DNA of 64,000 bases from Hypomyces perniciosus (taxonomy: Eukaryota > Ascomycota > Sordariomycetes > Hypocreales > Hypocreaceae). The notes beneath the pieces were generated by a model. The model was not told the DNA's origin. It saw only the letters and a list, made by a program, of their open reading frames with translations, and made no database searches. Positions 1 through 12,941 of the stretch are shown here, in pieces. Position 1 is the stretch's first letter. Every line of letters begins with the position of its first letter. The stretch is taken from positions 4,650,001 to 4,714,000 of the forward strand of contig SPDT01000004.1 in NCBI GenBank assembly GCA_008477525.1, in the 5' to 3' direction. The translations under genes were made by a program, and so were the position numbers.

Positions 1-529
1 CCGCTACCTTCCTATATTGTTTACATTTTTCTTAAATATTACTATACTAGTATTAAAGGGATTTAATAGGAAAAGCATTTTGTCGAGATTCGCTACTTTT
101 ATTCGCGAATGCTTATAGGGAGGGTTTTATTAGGGGTAACTGATATGCTTAACGCACCTGCTTTATTTTCTTTTAGCTTACCCGAGAAAAGTTAGCTGTT
201 TATTTAAGCAGCTACTAGATTAAGAAAGTATAGGAGTATAAAGATATATAGATAGACTTAGTTTAATAAAGAATAACCTTCTTCCCCCTTTAATATATAA
301 CCCTACCTATAAGAATATAGTCGCTAAGGCGTATAAAGGTAACTGTTAATTACTTTTAGCTGCCGGCATTATAATTAAATAATCTGCAGTATCTTTTTAG
401 TCCCTATATTACTTAATCGCCGCTTTGTGGTTCTGTCAGGAGCGCGGTTCCCGCGCTCGATACCAGTCGTTGCGTATAGGTGTATGTATGTGTTGTGTAT
501 ATGTTTTGGAGTGCCAATTCCCCCTCGAC
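1..529 (-). repeat. possible 3' LTR and polypurine tract of a minus-strand Ty3 element
   Basis: Read on the minus strand, positions 529-517 form a purine run (GTCGAGGGGGAAT) like the polypurine tract before the 3' LTR of fungal Ty3 elements, and the next bases (516 leftward) begin TGGCACTCC. The part at about 420-516 is less mutated than its surroundings and contains a perfect 8-bp-stem hairpin at 440-458 with a TTC loop. The left end of the LTR is not resolved and no partner LTR with the same start was seen, so the assignment rests on the purine tract and position only. Confidence 0.35.
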
Positions 530-3500
530 AAAATACTTTTATTATTATATAAAGCCCTGCCTATTTATTATCTAGTTTTTTTATTAGCTAGTTAATTTTT
601 ATATTTTATATATTAATAAAGACTTCTTGGCTAATAGTATAGATTAATAATGCCTTTCTTTGCGCGTTTGCGTTTTTTTTTATATCTTTTTCTTAAAGCT
701 TTAGTGAGGGCTTTTAGCTGTATAATAATGTATTTAAATTACTTGGCAATAGCATTAGCGTAAAAGAACTCTCTTTTTTTTACTGCAGAAAGGTTTAACA
801 GGCAGGGCTATAAAGGCTTTATCTTTAGGTAAAGGTTAAAACTATAATTAGCGAAAAACAGCAATACACTAGTAGTTTCAAATATTATATTATTTACAGC
901 AAATTTAGCCAATAAAAGCTAGTAGGCCTAGTTATTTTAATAAAAGTTAATAAAAGTTTATAAGTATTATTTTATATTTATATTAATCCTTTTAGTTTAG
1001 CTATTAGTTTTAAAGTAGAAGGCTAATAATTATTTTAATATAACTTTTAATTGCTTTAAAAGTTATTTTTACAATTTTAATATAAACTATATATTATAGT
1101 TTAATATAATATTATTAAATATATTATAAAGGCAGTAAATCCTATTAATAAATATATTAGCTAGCTTTTTTATTAATAGTAAAGTAATAAGTATAAAATA
1201 ATATATTTTTATAAAGTAGTAAACTATTATTAATAAATACTTATAGGTAATATTATATTAATAGGATTTAGGCAGTAGTATAATATAGTTAATAAAGATA
1301 TTTAATTATATATAGAATAAGACTAGTAATAGTTAAAAGAAGCTTTATAGTAAAGATTGCAAGGCCTTTATTTTAATATATAGTTTGCAGGCTTATATAA
1401 ATACTTTAGTATCTCTTAAAATCTATAGCCATTAGTATATCTGGCTAATAAGGTTTAGAGTTTTAAATCTGCTTAGGTATCCGGCTAGGCTGTTCAAGTG
1501 GTTTTTAAATAAGATTTATATTTAAAGTTTATTATTAAAGGGAATAAAAAGCTGCTTTTAGTAGTAAATTTTACTATTTATTATTTAATAGTTATTTATT
1601 GCAATCTAGAGTTTTTTACAGAGCTATTTTAACTATTAGCGGATATTAAAGTCTTAAAGCGCAATTACTATTTCTTTTACTATAGTATTTTATTTATATG
1701 CTACTGCGATTAGGTTATTAATTAGTCTATTTTCCGCTAATATTATTATAGCTATAAAGGCGGCCTTTATAGATAGTGTAATATTTAATAAGAATTTCTT
1801 TTAGAATATCGTTTAAGCTTTAAAGCTAAAAGAACTTTATAGGAGGATAGTGTATTGCCTGTTTTTAATTTAGTTATTAAAGGGGTTTAATTTTATAGGC
1901 TTATCTTTTACTTTTTTACTTAAAGCGTTAAGCTTATAGCTTTAAAGCCAGGCTAATAAATAATATAAAAGTTAAAGCTAGAAAAGAATTTAAATTATTA
2001 AATTTACTGCTAGTTTAAAGCTTTTATTAAAGTAAAATATTTAAGGTCTTTATAGTCTATAATAATATTAAACTCTTATAAGCTTTATAATTTTAAGCGC
2101 TATTCTTTTATTACTTTAATAATAGTTAAAAGTTTTTTATTATAGATTTTATAGTTGCATTTTTAAATATTATACTTTATAGAGAAGAATATAATAAAGT
2201 ATAGAATACCCTTTTTATTATACAGCAATAGGATATTACCTAATGCCTAGTTAAAGGCATTAATTTTAAAGATTATTTATTTATTATAATTAAAGAGGGC
2301 TAAAATTAAGGCTAATTTAAAGGTATATTTAATTAAATTAAAGGCTTCCTGCTATTTCTTTCTTTAAGTATATAGCTAGTTTTTCTTTAAAAGCTTATTT
2401 AATAATACAGTTATTTTAAAGTATTTTTAAATAAAATAGTAATAGAAATTTATAAAGGTAAAGAACTTTCATAAGTTTTTTACTCTTTTAGGTAATTGCT
2501 AGTTTAATATAGCTTTAACTTTTTTAAAGTTTACATCTAATCCCTTTAAAGTAATAATTAAGTTAAAGTATTTTATTTTTATTGTCTTAAATTGATATTT
2601 AATAATATTAATTTAAAGGCTAGTGTTTTAAAAGTAAGCTATTACTTTATATATATATTTTTAATACTTTTTTTAATATAATAAATATATAAGGATATTA
2701 TTAAAGTATATAATATAAATGCAGTTAAAGAGGTTATAAAAAGTATAGTTAATATAGTATTAGAATATAATAGGTGTATTATAAAGGCTAAAAGTTATCA
2801 CTGATATTTTAAAAAGGCTAAACCTTATAATAAATGCTGTTTTGTATATATCCCTTTTAGCGATATAAAGGTTATTAAATATAGCGATAATATCGAGTTT
2901 TGTATATACCTTTATATAGCTTAAAGTATTAAAGGTTTCTTAAATTAATAGCAATAAGTATTAATTTTTAATAGTAATATTATTTAACTTTTAGTAATTT
3001 TAATAAATATAAATACTGCCTTTTAGTTTTGCGGCTAAAAGGAAAAAAGTAATATATTATACTTACAATTTACAGATAAATCTCTTTACTAAATTATTAT
3101 CTAACTATTTTTTTATTACCTATAGTTTATTAAGTAAAAATAGCCTATTCTTTTAGTATAGCAGGTTTTTTCCTGGCAGTATTTTAATTTTATAGTCTCA
3201 AGCCTATTATAAAGGAAGCTTATTTACTGTCTTTAACAGGAAAGTATTGTATAAATTATATAGCTAAAATGGTAGTTTTTTTAAAATATCCGGCTTATTA
3301 AGCTTAAGTTTCCCTACTATAAATTTCTTAATATTAACGGCTATAATCTTTTTTAGTTATATTAGGGAGTAGCATTTATCGATAAAGTTATATATTTCTT
3401 TAAATAATACTATTTTTACTTTAATATAGTTTACCTATTTTATAAGTATTTATTAGAAAAACTCATTTAAAAGCTTTAGTAAAGTAATAGGTATTAATTT

Positions 3501-6280
3501 TTTAATTTTAATAGTTTAATTAATGTCCTTTTAAGTTACTTTTATTATGCAGATATATAATTATTAATAAAAGGTAATAAAGTTTATAGCTGCTATTATT
3601 TATATATCCGCTATATTTAGGTATACTTTTTAATTTTAAAGTTTAATTGAGTTTTATAAAAGTAATATATTAAAAAATAATAATAATAGCTTTAATAAAG
3701 GTTTCCCTTTTTATTATTAACTATAGATTATAAAGGTAGGCAGTAGCTTTATATATATTTAGTTTAAGATTATTTATACCTATATTTCTTTATTATTAGT
3801 TCTATTATATATATAGGTTATATAATAATCTCGGTTTAGTGTTAAGGTTTATAGAATATATAGTTTAAAGGCCCCCTCTTTAATTAAATGATAGTCTATT
3901 TCTTTTAAAGTATTCTTAATTAATAATTACTAATATAATATAATTCTTTATTTAATTAAATTAAGCTTTGCTTTATTTAAAGTATTTTTAATTATTAATT
4001 GCTAGTAATATATACTCCCTATATTAGCTTTAATAAAGTTATTTTTTATTTTAACTGCTATTAAAACTTATATAAAGCTAGCCATACTTTTTAAAAGATA
4101 GTAATTATAATAGTAATAGGATTTAAAAGTAATAGTTAACTTTTCTTAATTAATATTAAAGTTATATTTCTTTAGCTATAAAAGGCTAAAGATTATAAGT
4201 ATATTATTAAGGATATTTATAATAAAGAAAAAGCAGAGTTTTTTATAGGAGTTAATTATAGTTTATATAATAAAGAAATTTAAAATTTTATTAGCTATAC
4301 TTTTATTAATAAATAAAAGATTTTTAATAAATAGCAGTTATTAAATAATAATACTAAATTGCTTAATAAAAGCGCAGCTAATAAAAGCCTAAAGTATATA
4401 GCTGCTATTTATTACAGCTTTTATATTAATATAAATATTATATGCAAGGAATAGTATAGTTTATATTAAAAGGGATTTATTATTTATTAATTTAAATTTA
4501 AAAGGTTTTTAATTAAAAAGATAATAGTAGATTTATTTTAAGATAATAGTTTTATTTATAGTTAACCTTTACTTGCAACTTTTAATAAAAATTAATCTTT
4601 TCTTTACTTTATAAGTTAAGTTTATGTTTTTAATAAATAGGTGTAGCTAAATTAAGGTAAATTCAAAAGTTAATAAGGCAATACTATTATTATTATTTTT
4701 ATTAATACTTAAAAAAAGTATATTATTTAAAGCCTAGATTTATGAATTATTTAAGTATTATAGGTAATATTAATATACTATTAAAGTTTAATCATTATAC
4801 TTTATTAAACTACTTTATTATTAGCTTTAAAGTACTGCTAGGTTAAAGTATAGCTAATATAATTAAATTTAATAGTTTTAATTTTATATTTAATATAAAT
4901 TGCTTTAATATATATTAAACTGCTTTTTTTTATTGCATTTATTAAAGCTATAGCCTGCTTTCTTATAGTAAAAGTAAAGTCTTTTAGTAATATATTCTTT
5001 ATAAGAGATTTAAAAGTAAAGTAATAGGGTATATATAATATTTAATTATATTAGGTTATTAGCTAGTGTTAAAGTAGCGGCTTAGTTATTTTATTGGCAT
5101 TAATAATATTGCTATTAATGTTAATACTGCTGCTATTAATAGCTTTATTAATATTGGCTTATTTAAGCAGCGCAGAGGGCATTATAATAAGCGCCCTTTT
5201 AAATCCTATTATAAATAGTTTAGTAAAATTAATATTATTTAATAAAGTTAAATTTATTTAGCTTAATTATTTAAGTCTTTATAGTATTAGTAAGCTTTTA
5301 AAAGACTTTCATTTTTGAAGCCTTTACTATTTATTTAATAGTTTTACTGTATTTATTGCCTAATATAAATAACTTTACTATAAACCTTTAAAAAAAGTTT
5401 ATTTAATATATATAAATTATTAAAAGACTATAATACTCTTTAAAAGAGGTTAATTATTTTATATTATTTATTAAAATTAATAAAAAGTATTATATTAATT
5501 TTTTAATACTATTAGGCAAGGTTATTAAGACTTTTGATAATAGTATTAAAGTTTCTTTATTATAGTTAATATATATTTCCCTTTAAAAGACTTATAATAT
5601 ATAAAAAAAATTTAAATTTAGTTAAAGAAATTAATTAATTGCCTATAAAGGTAATATTAATTTAAAAACGCTAATTAATATATGTTTATTAATATTTAAT
5701 AATATTCTTTTATTTACTATTAAATTATTTAAAGTTTTTAATTTAGCAGTAGTTAAATAAATAATTATTTTTAAGGCTTAATAGTAAAGCTGCATTTAAA
5801 GCTTTAACCTAGGCTTTAATTTATACTTTAAGGTTTTAATTTTTAACTGCCTACTTTAAGATTTTTATTTAAAGGTTTATTTTTATTTTTTTTATTAAGC
5901 TAAGCCTTTCTCGATTATTTAGTTAAAGAGATAGAATTAATCATAAAGGTTATTATCTTTAATAATCGCGTTTATTAAATATATATAATTACTATTAACA
6001 CTAGATTTTTATAAGGTTTTAAAGAGAAAAGGGAAAAGTATAAACTTTATAGTTAAAATTATAGTTTATTAGGCTAAGTTAAGCTGCAGGGTAAGGTTTA
6101 AGGCATTTATATTTATTTCGCTTATAATTAGTTTTTTATAGCTATAGGGTTTAAAGGATAAAGGCTAGGCTGTAAAGGCATTATTATAGGTTTAGGAATA
6201 AAGGGGGATTTAGGGGGAATTTATAATTGGTTAAGTATATACTTTATAATAGTGCAGCTAAGTTAAGGCATAGCATAAAC
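530..6280 (-). mobile_element. Ty3/gypsy retrotransposon remnant (gag-pol internal region)
   Basis: Translation of the minus strand gives Ty3-type reverse transcriptase around 2640-2960 (remnants of the GLFEYQ..PFGL..AP block and of the Y.DDILIYS active-site block) and RNase H around 2130-2260, where a stretch resembling YNKKGIL..FFSIKYN..CNYKIYNK can be read across RIP-type stops. Integrase should lie at about 600-1900, and that region is repeated in opposite orientation at 6640-7330. Order along the minus strand (RT, RNase H, integrase) fits Ty3/gypsy rather than copia. All frames are destroyed, so it cannot be autonomous. Outer limits are approximate. Confidence 0.7.
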
Positions 6281-6452
6281 TATTATAGTTGAAAAAGGCA
6301 GGTTAAAGTAAATATTATTATTATACTATAGAGAGCGAGAACCCCCTAAGGCTTTACAGAAAGCTATAGCTAAGAGTGTAGTAGGGCCTGGTTATATAAC
6401 CAGGGCTTACATGACAGGGCGTTAATATCGCGTTATGGTCGGTGCCGTGATA
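6281..6452 (-). repeat. Ty3-family LTR (172 bp, minus orientation)
   Basis: On the minus strand it begins TATCACGGCACCGACC, probably from TGTCACGG by RIP, and ends in ATAATA. It is an inverted counterpart of the LTR at 8021-8192: both are 172 bp and share the stretches reading (minus sense) GCGATATTAACGCCCTGT and CTCGCTCTCTATAGTATAA. No polypurine tract precedes it on the minus strand, so it is more likely a 5' LTR of a leftward element than a 3' LTR, but the right-hand flank gives no target duplication. Confidence 0.7.
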
Positions 6453-8020
6453 ATAGCGTAGTTAAATACCTATACAGGTTTAAAACTTTAAACTTTATTA
6501 GCTAGATATACAAATAGCTATAGATTTTAAAAGATATTAAAGTATGTATATAAGCCTATAAATTATATATTAAAATTAAGGCTTTATTATCTTTTTTATA
6601 CAGCTTCCTTTAATTATTACTAGTTTTATTTTATATATAGTTAAATATTTCTATTAACTATATTATATTATTGCCTAAATCCTATTATTATAATATTACT
6701 TATAAGTATTTACTAATAATAGCTTACTGCTTTATATAAATATATTATTTTATATTTATTATTTTATTATTAGTAAAAAAGCTAATTAATATATTTACTA
6801 ACAGGATTTACTGCCTTTATAGTCTAGTTAATAATATTATATTAAACTCTAGTATATAGTTTATATTAGAATTTTAAAAATAACTTTTAAAGCGATTAAA
6901 AGTTATATTAAAATAGTTATTAGGCTTTTATTTCAAGACTAATAGCTAAACTAAATAAATTAATATAAATATAAAATAATACTTATAAGCTTTTATTAAC
7001 TTTTATTAAAATAATTAAGCCTATTAGCTTTTATTAATTAAACTTACGATAAATAATATAATATTTAAAACTACTAGTATATTACTATTTTTTATTAACT
7101 ATACTTTTAACCTTTATTTAAAGATAAAGCCTTTATAGCTTTATGTATTAAACCTTTTTATAGTAAAAAAAAGAGAGTTTTGTATATTAATATTATTACT
7201 AAGCGATTTAAATATATTATTATATAGCAAACAGCCTTTACTAAGGCCTTAAGAAGAAAATATAAAAAAATATAAATGCGTTGAGATAAGCATTATTAGT
7301 TTAGACTATTAGGCAGGAAGTCTTTATTAATACATAAAATATAAAGATTAATTAGTTAATAAAGAAGTTAAATAATAAATAGGTAAGGCTTTATATAATA
7401 ATAAAAGTATATTTATAAACCTGCGCTATTAGCTTGCTAAAAGGTATAAAGATTTTTTTAGTTTTATATAACTCCTTTTTATAATTTAAAATAGCTATTT
7501 TACTATATTTTAAGTAAAAGATAATTAATAAAGCTAAGTTAAGGAATATTTAAAGTAAAATATTAAAAAAGAAAAAATATAAATAAAGTATAAAAAAAAT
7601 AAGAGTTTAAAGCGCTTTTAGATTATGATAATAATAATAGATTTTACTACTTTATTAAATAAAAATATTATACTGTTATATAGCAATTAGTTAAAGTTTT
7701 ATAAAGTTAAAAAAGGGTAATATAAAACTTTTATAAAGGAAATTTAAAGAAGTTAGGCGTATTACAATAAATATTAAAAGGAATTATAAAAAAGGAAAAA
7801 AAGGAAATAGTTAAAAAGAAATTAATGCCTGTAAAGCGCTAATTAAAAACTATACTGCATTAAAGCCTATAATTAAACTATATATTATTAATATTAAAAA
7901 CTGTATAATTTGCTTTATTTACCTTTATATTAAAAGTATTAAAATAAATGACCTGGAATTTTAATTTATATAAGTAATATAGCTATTTGCAGTTAAATAG
8001 TGTAAAAAGAGGGGGGGTAC
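6453..8020 (+). mobile_element. 3' fragment of a plus-strand Ty3 element (integrase to polypurine tract)
   Basis: This stretch repeats, in reverse, the integrase region at about 600-1320, with matching blocks at 6640-7090. It continues as a RIP-broken reading frame to a clear polypurine tract (A/G-rich, seven or more consecutive G) at 8005-8018, directly before the LTR at 8021. Everything upstream of integrase (gag, protease, RT) is missing, so it is a 5'-truncated copy abutting the LTR at 6281-6452. Confidence 0.6.
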
Positions 8021-8192
8021 TGTTATAGCATTAACTGTAATGCGATATTAACGCCCTGTTATATAAGCCCTGGTTATATAACTAGGCCCTAACGCGTTCT
8101 TAGTTATAGCTTTCTGTAGAGCTTTAGGGCTTTCTCGCTCTCTATAGTATAAGAACGATATTTGCCCTGACCTGCCTTTCCGGGCCGTAATA
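8021..8192 (+). repeat. Ty3-family 3' LTR (172 bp, plus orientation)
   Basis: It starts TGTTATAGC directly after a polypurine tract and ends CGTAATA, probably from CGTAACA by RIP. It is the inverted partner of 6281-6452 and is moderately GC-containing, so it is less mutated than its surroundings. Its 3' end resembles that of the solo LTR at 32649-32810 (both end GACCTGC...CC..AATA), which suggests one LTR family. Confidence 0.75.
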
Positions 8193-11100
8193 CCCTTATT
8201 TAATCTATCTGCCTTAAAAAAGGTCTTTAATATATTAGTCTTTTACTATTTTTAGTAAAAGTAAAAAGACTATTAAAGTTAAATATACCTTTAATGGTAA
8301 ATAATTAATTTACTTTTAATAAAAAGGCTATATTTTAAATATAAAGACTTTTAAATAAAGTTACTTTTTTAAATTATTAACTAGGCTTTTTAAAGAATAC
8401 TTTACTTATAAAAGAAGAATTTAATAATTATATTTAATAAATAAAAGATAAATAATAACTATACTTAAAAAAGGAATATTTAAATACTTTTCTTTAAAGG
8501 GAAAACCTTTTTTTTAAACTTTTAAAGATTAAATGTTTATTGCGTATCATTAGCTTATTATATACTGTTAATTTAAAATAACTTTATAAAAGCAATTAAA
8601 GTAAAGTATAAATTTAAGCTTTTTATTATGAAGGAAAGTTTTAAGTAAAACTATAGACTTTTTTTACTATAATTAAAGGGCAGTTTAAATTATCTTTTAA
8701 TACCTTTTTTTAAGTAGCTTATAAGATTATTTATAGTACTGTTTATTTAAAAAAAATATTTAATAGTAATAGGTTAACTATTTTGAAGAGAGAGGCAGAT
8801 CTGCTAGATTTATTATTTAACATAAATTTTATTAATAGCTTAAAATAATAATTGCAATAGCTTAATTAAATACTATAAAGTAACTATATAAATCTTTCGC
8901 TTATATTAAACTGCTAAATAAAGTTTTTAACTATTCCTCTTTTAATTTAAGATTATTAAAAGTAAATTCTTTAAAATAACTCCTTTATAGGTTAAAATTT
9001 ATATATTCTTATAATACCTTTCCCCTATAATAAATAAATAAATACTTTACTATAAAATCCCTATAACTTAGTAAAAGTTAATCTATATTAATATAATTGC
9101 TAAAACTTTTATATATACTTATATTAATAATATATATAGCTTTTAATAAAGATTTAAATCTTAAAGAAAATATAGAAAAATTAAATTTATTAATTAATAG
9201 GGATTATATTAAAATTATGCCGCTAAGACTTTATAAAGCTAAATAATTAAAATATTTAAAGGTTTAAAAGAATAAAAAAACCTTTTTAATTTACTAATTT
9301 ATTAGAAATATAATAGTCTTTACTATAAGACTTCCTATTAAACTTTTAATTATATAAAGTATAATAGTGAATGCTATTTTATTAAAAAGTATAATAACTT
9401 TGTTTAATTATATCTTATAAGCGGAATTACTAAACTGATAGTTTATTAAATTTAAAAATATAATTATTATATAGATTTACCTATAAAATAATTAAAGAAA
9501 ATATAGTTAAATAGCTACTAGCAGTATATAAATACTTTATTTAATCTTAGCAGCAACATTTATATTATTTTTTTATAATAAAAGGATTAATTAAAAAGTT
9601 TATTATTAGCTTTTAAATTTACTGTTATTCTTCTACGTATTTTTACTATAATTTATAGTTATATAAATATACTTATAAATATAATTAATAATTAAAGAGT
9701 AAAGAAAATGTAGCTATTTAATTATATTATTATTAATAGCTTAAAAGATTTTATTTCAAAAAGACTTTCATTTTAAAAAGTTAATTTTACCTTCTTTTAA
9801 AAGTATAATTAATAGAATTATCTTTTAATTAAAGATTCTATTACTTTAATAGCCTTTAAAAAGCAGCTATAATAAACTATTAAAGAAGCTTAAATAGCCT
9901 TTATATTAATAATTAAAAAGAAGCTGGAAATTAAGTTAAAACCTTTAAAAGATTTATTATCTTTTAACTTGAATAAATCTATTTCCTTAAAAAACTATAA
10001 ATCAGCCTTATATTTAAAATTACTTATTATATATTATAATCTTATTAGTGTTGTTTCTATAAAAGAAGCTGCTAATGTATTAATAAGTTAATGGTATACT
10101 ATTAAATTAAAGATAAGAAAATGCCTTTATGAAGTCTTATTTATAACCTAGCATTTAAAAAGTTAAAGGTTTTCTAAAAATATTAAAAAAAAAGTATTAT
10201 AAAATATATAAATTTAACAGTCTATTAATCCTATAAATACCTTTATAATTTTTATACTAAAAAAAGGCAGTAAACTATAAATATATATTAATTTCGATAC
10301 TTTACATAAAATATTATATTATTTAGGTTTATAAATTCCATTATAACTTCTTAATAATATATTAATAATATTGTATAAGATTTAATTAATTTTATTTATA
10401 TTATATACTTTAATAATATATTAATTTATAGCTATACTTTTAAATAATATATACAGTATATATACTAAGTTTTTAAAAGTTATAATATATAAAGCTATAT
10501 ATTAATATTAAGAAATATATCTTTTATATTACTTTAATATTTTTCTTTAAATATATTATTATAGTTTATACAATTAACATAAAATAATTATGTATTGAAG
10601 CTATTATTAAATAGCTGGTATTTAAAAATATATATAATATCTTTATATTTCTAAGATTTATAAGATTTTACTATTACTTTATTAAAAATTACAGTAAAAT
10701 TATAATACCTTTAATAGATTTTATTTATAGGAAGCGAAAAGGTTTTTTATAATTAAAGCTTAGCGCTTTTCAAGTTTTTAATAGTTTAAAGGAAAGTGTT
10801 TAAAGAAACCTATTTTAATATATTATAACTTAAAGGCATTAATTTATATAAAGATAAATATATTAAATTACATAATTAAAGTAATATTAGCTTAATATTA
10901 ATAAAATACCTAATTCTTTATAATATATATATTAAAAAAGCTAAATAGTTTGACATTATATGATTACACCTGTAATATTAAATTTGTTACTATTATAAAG
11001 GCTTTGTAAATATACAGATACTATTTAATTTATATAAATATAAAGATTTAAATTATAATAAACTATTTTAATTATTATTACTTTATAGATAAATAAAAGC

Positions 11101-11831
11101 TTTTACATTAATAAATAAAAGCTTTTAATAAACTAGCTTTATTTAATTTTTATATTAAATATAAGCTAAAGAAGTTTAACTTTACTAATACTTTATCTTA
11201 ATGCTTTAATTTTTATAATTTTATTAAAATGAAGAAATAACAGTAAAGCTAAATATTAAGTATTTATAGTATTTTTATAATATAAAAGCTAATAGCTTAT
11301 ATAAACTAAAGGGATTTACAGCAATACACTATAGTAACTAGGAATATATAAAGTTACTTATAAATAAAAGTATTCCTATAATATTACTTTAAAGTAAAGG
11401 ATAAAGATTAAATATTATTTAGCAGATAGTTTACCTATAAAGTATAATAGCTAGAGTTATAACTGCTAGTTTATAGGTTATATAGTAAACTACTATAAGT
11501 TTGCTGCTTAAACTATAAAAGTCTTGATACTTAACTGTTTTATAACTTTAATAAAAAAATTACTTTATTTAATAAAAGGTTTAAAGCTAAGGAATAGTTA
11601 ATATATTTTATAGTAATAATTAAATTAATAATAATTAATTAATTTACTATGAAAGCAAAGTTTATATATTAATAGGTCTTTATATTAAGATTTTAATATT
11701 ACTTTATAATAATCTAACTGCTAAATATTAAAGAGTTAGTTATACTTTAAAATGCATTATATTAACCTATTATTAGTAAAATATAAAGCAAGATATTAAA
11801 TACTATATATTTATATAGTATATTTACTAGA
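8193..11831 (+). mobile_element. Ty3/gypsy remnant with reverse transcriptase, plus strand
   Basis: The plus strand at about 10200-10700 can be read, across many stops, as Ty3 reverse transcriptase: a KKGSK..IYINFDTLHKILYYL block recalls the SPILFVKKKDG..R.CVDYR.LN start of the domain, and RNase H-like residues follow to about 11000. The upstream 8.2-10.1 kb is open only in patches and would hold gag and protease. The remnant stops at the copia LTR at 11832, so that element may have inserted into it, but no continuation was recognised after 18937. Confidence 0.5.
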
Positions 11832-12097
11832 TGTGGCGGAGCGCGGCACAGCTATATAGAGTATAGAGAGATAGGAAACGAAGCTTGATTCTATAAAAGA
11901 GAATATGCCGTAATGGCCTCGCTATATATACATATAGCTAACACAAAGAAGAAGCTGTGTGCAGGCGCTTTATAAGCGCCTGCATAGTCTAACACATCGC
12001 TTATGCAATATATATGTCAGCTTATATCTGTTTATATAGCAGATAAGAGCTCCCTAGCGCTAATAAGCAGTAAGGCCCCGGCCTACTTAACCCAATA
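11832..12097 (-). repeat. copia copy A, 3' LTR
   Basis: This 266-bp repeat is about as long as, and clearly homologous to, the LTRs at 18672, 26054, 33122 and 35890. In element sense it starts TATTGGGTTAAG (from TGTTGGG) and ends CCGCCACA, so the original TG...CA ends are visible in the set. It is the least mutated copy at its 3' end and keeps the motif GGCGCTTTATAAGCGCC, a perfect palindromic segment around 11963-11985. Confidence 0.9.
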
Positions 12098-12509
12098 CAC
12101 CCCCTAATTAATAAAGCTATTCCTAATACTTTATTAACTGCTACTCTAGCCTATCTATAGTGTTGTAACTAACTGGCCGCGCTCCTAGAGCCTCTTTTAC
12201 TTAGTCAGAGGCTCCTTATTATAAACACGCATCGATATTCTATTATAGAGATAAAAGGAATATAAGCGCTGTAGCTATTATTGTTCTGTAATAATAGGAA
12301 GTTAAACAATAAAGCTTTTAAGCAGGTAAATCGGTCCTGAACAGCTAGAATAGGTATATTAGCTGCCCCCCCGGCCCTTATTCCTCGCTCTTCTTCTTCA
12401 GTCATTAACATTATCATTATCAACATCAACAACAACATCAACAGCAACATAGCCCCCGCTATAAGTATCACGCTTCTGACTAATTCCCTTTGCGCTGCGT
12501 GTTTATTAG

Positions 12510-12941
12510 CTAATAGCGAAATCGCAGAAGAAGAATACCTTGTCAGTGAAGCGTGGTCGTGGTCGCCCCCCGAAGGTGGCTCGTCGCGGCGTTGGTCGCT
12601 CGGCTAGCCAAGCGGCCACGCCTGTTGCTGCTCCCGCTCCTGCGCCGGCTCCTGCTCCGGCTTCTGCGGGGCGTGTTGCGGCTCTTGCCGCTCTTAACGC
12701 GCGCTTGGCTGTTGCTCGTAAAGCACGCCTCGCTGCTAAGGCAGTTATTGCTTCTGCTCCAGCCCCTGCCCCCATTGCTGCTGCTCCGGTGGCTGCTCCC
12801 GCGGTTGCCTCTGCTTCTGCCTCTGCTACCGCCGCTGCCCCTGCTGCCATGCCGTTATCCCCTCTTTATAAGGGTTATCTAAAGTCGGCAATTACCGGTA
12901 AAGGAGACTTCTCCCAATATATTTCCGTTACCCGCTCTTAG
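12510..12941 (+). CDS. antisense accessory ORF of copia copy A, AT-hook protein
   Basis: This open frame runs against the direction of the host element's pol gene. It encodes a basic N-terminus with a canonical AT-hook (KRGRGRPPK, encoded at about 12549-12575), which binds the minor groove of AT-rich DNA. An Ala/Pro-rich low-complexity middle follows, then a conserved tail (LYKGYLKSAITGKGDF) before a TAG stop. There is no ATG in front: the frame opens after the stop at 12507-12509, so it needs an upstream exon, a non-AUG start, or is a remnant. A TTATTAG acceptor-like sequence ends at 12509. Copy B keeps the same frame, tail and stop (32058-32510) despite RIP. The opposite strand (12506-12850) is also open and Ala-rich, so the coding strand is not certain. 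Composition is strongly GC-rich inside an AT desert. Confidence 0.4.
   Translation, partial: LIAKSQKKNTLSVKRGRGRPPKVARRGVGRSASQAATPVAAPAPAPAPAPASAGRVAALAALNARLAVARKARLAAKAVIASAPAPAPIAAAPVAAPAVASASASATAAAPAAMPLSPLYKGYLKSAITGKGDFSQYISVTRS

Noticed and set aside
425..470. tRNA- or SINE-like segment with a GGTTCCCGCGCTC stretch
   Set aside because: No cloverleaf, A box or acceptor stem can be formed; it is better explained as a hairpin inside an LTR-like region.
12553..12882. Leu-rich plus-strand frame over the AT-hook island
   Set aside because: It is a frame-shifted reading of the Ala/Pro-rich codons and is not kept in copy B.
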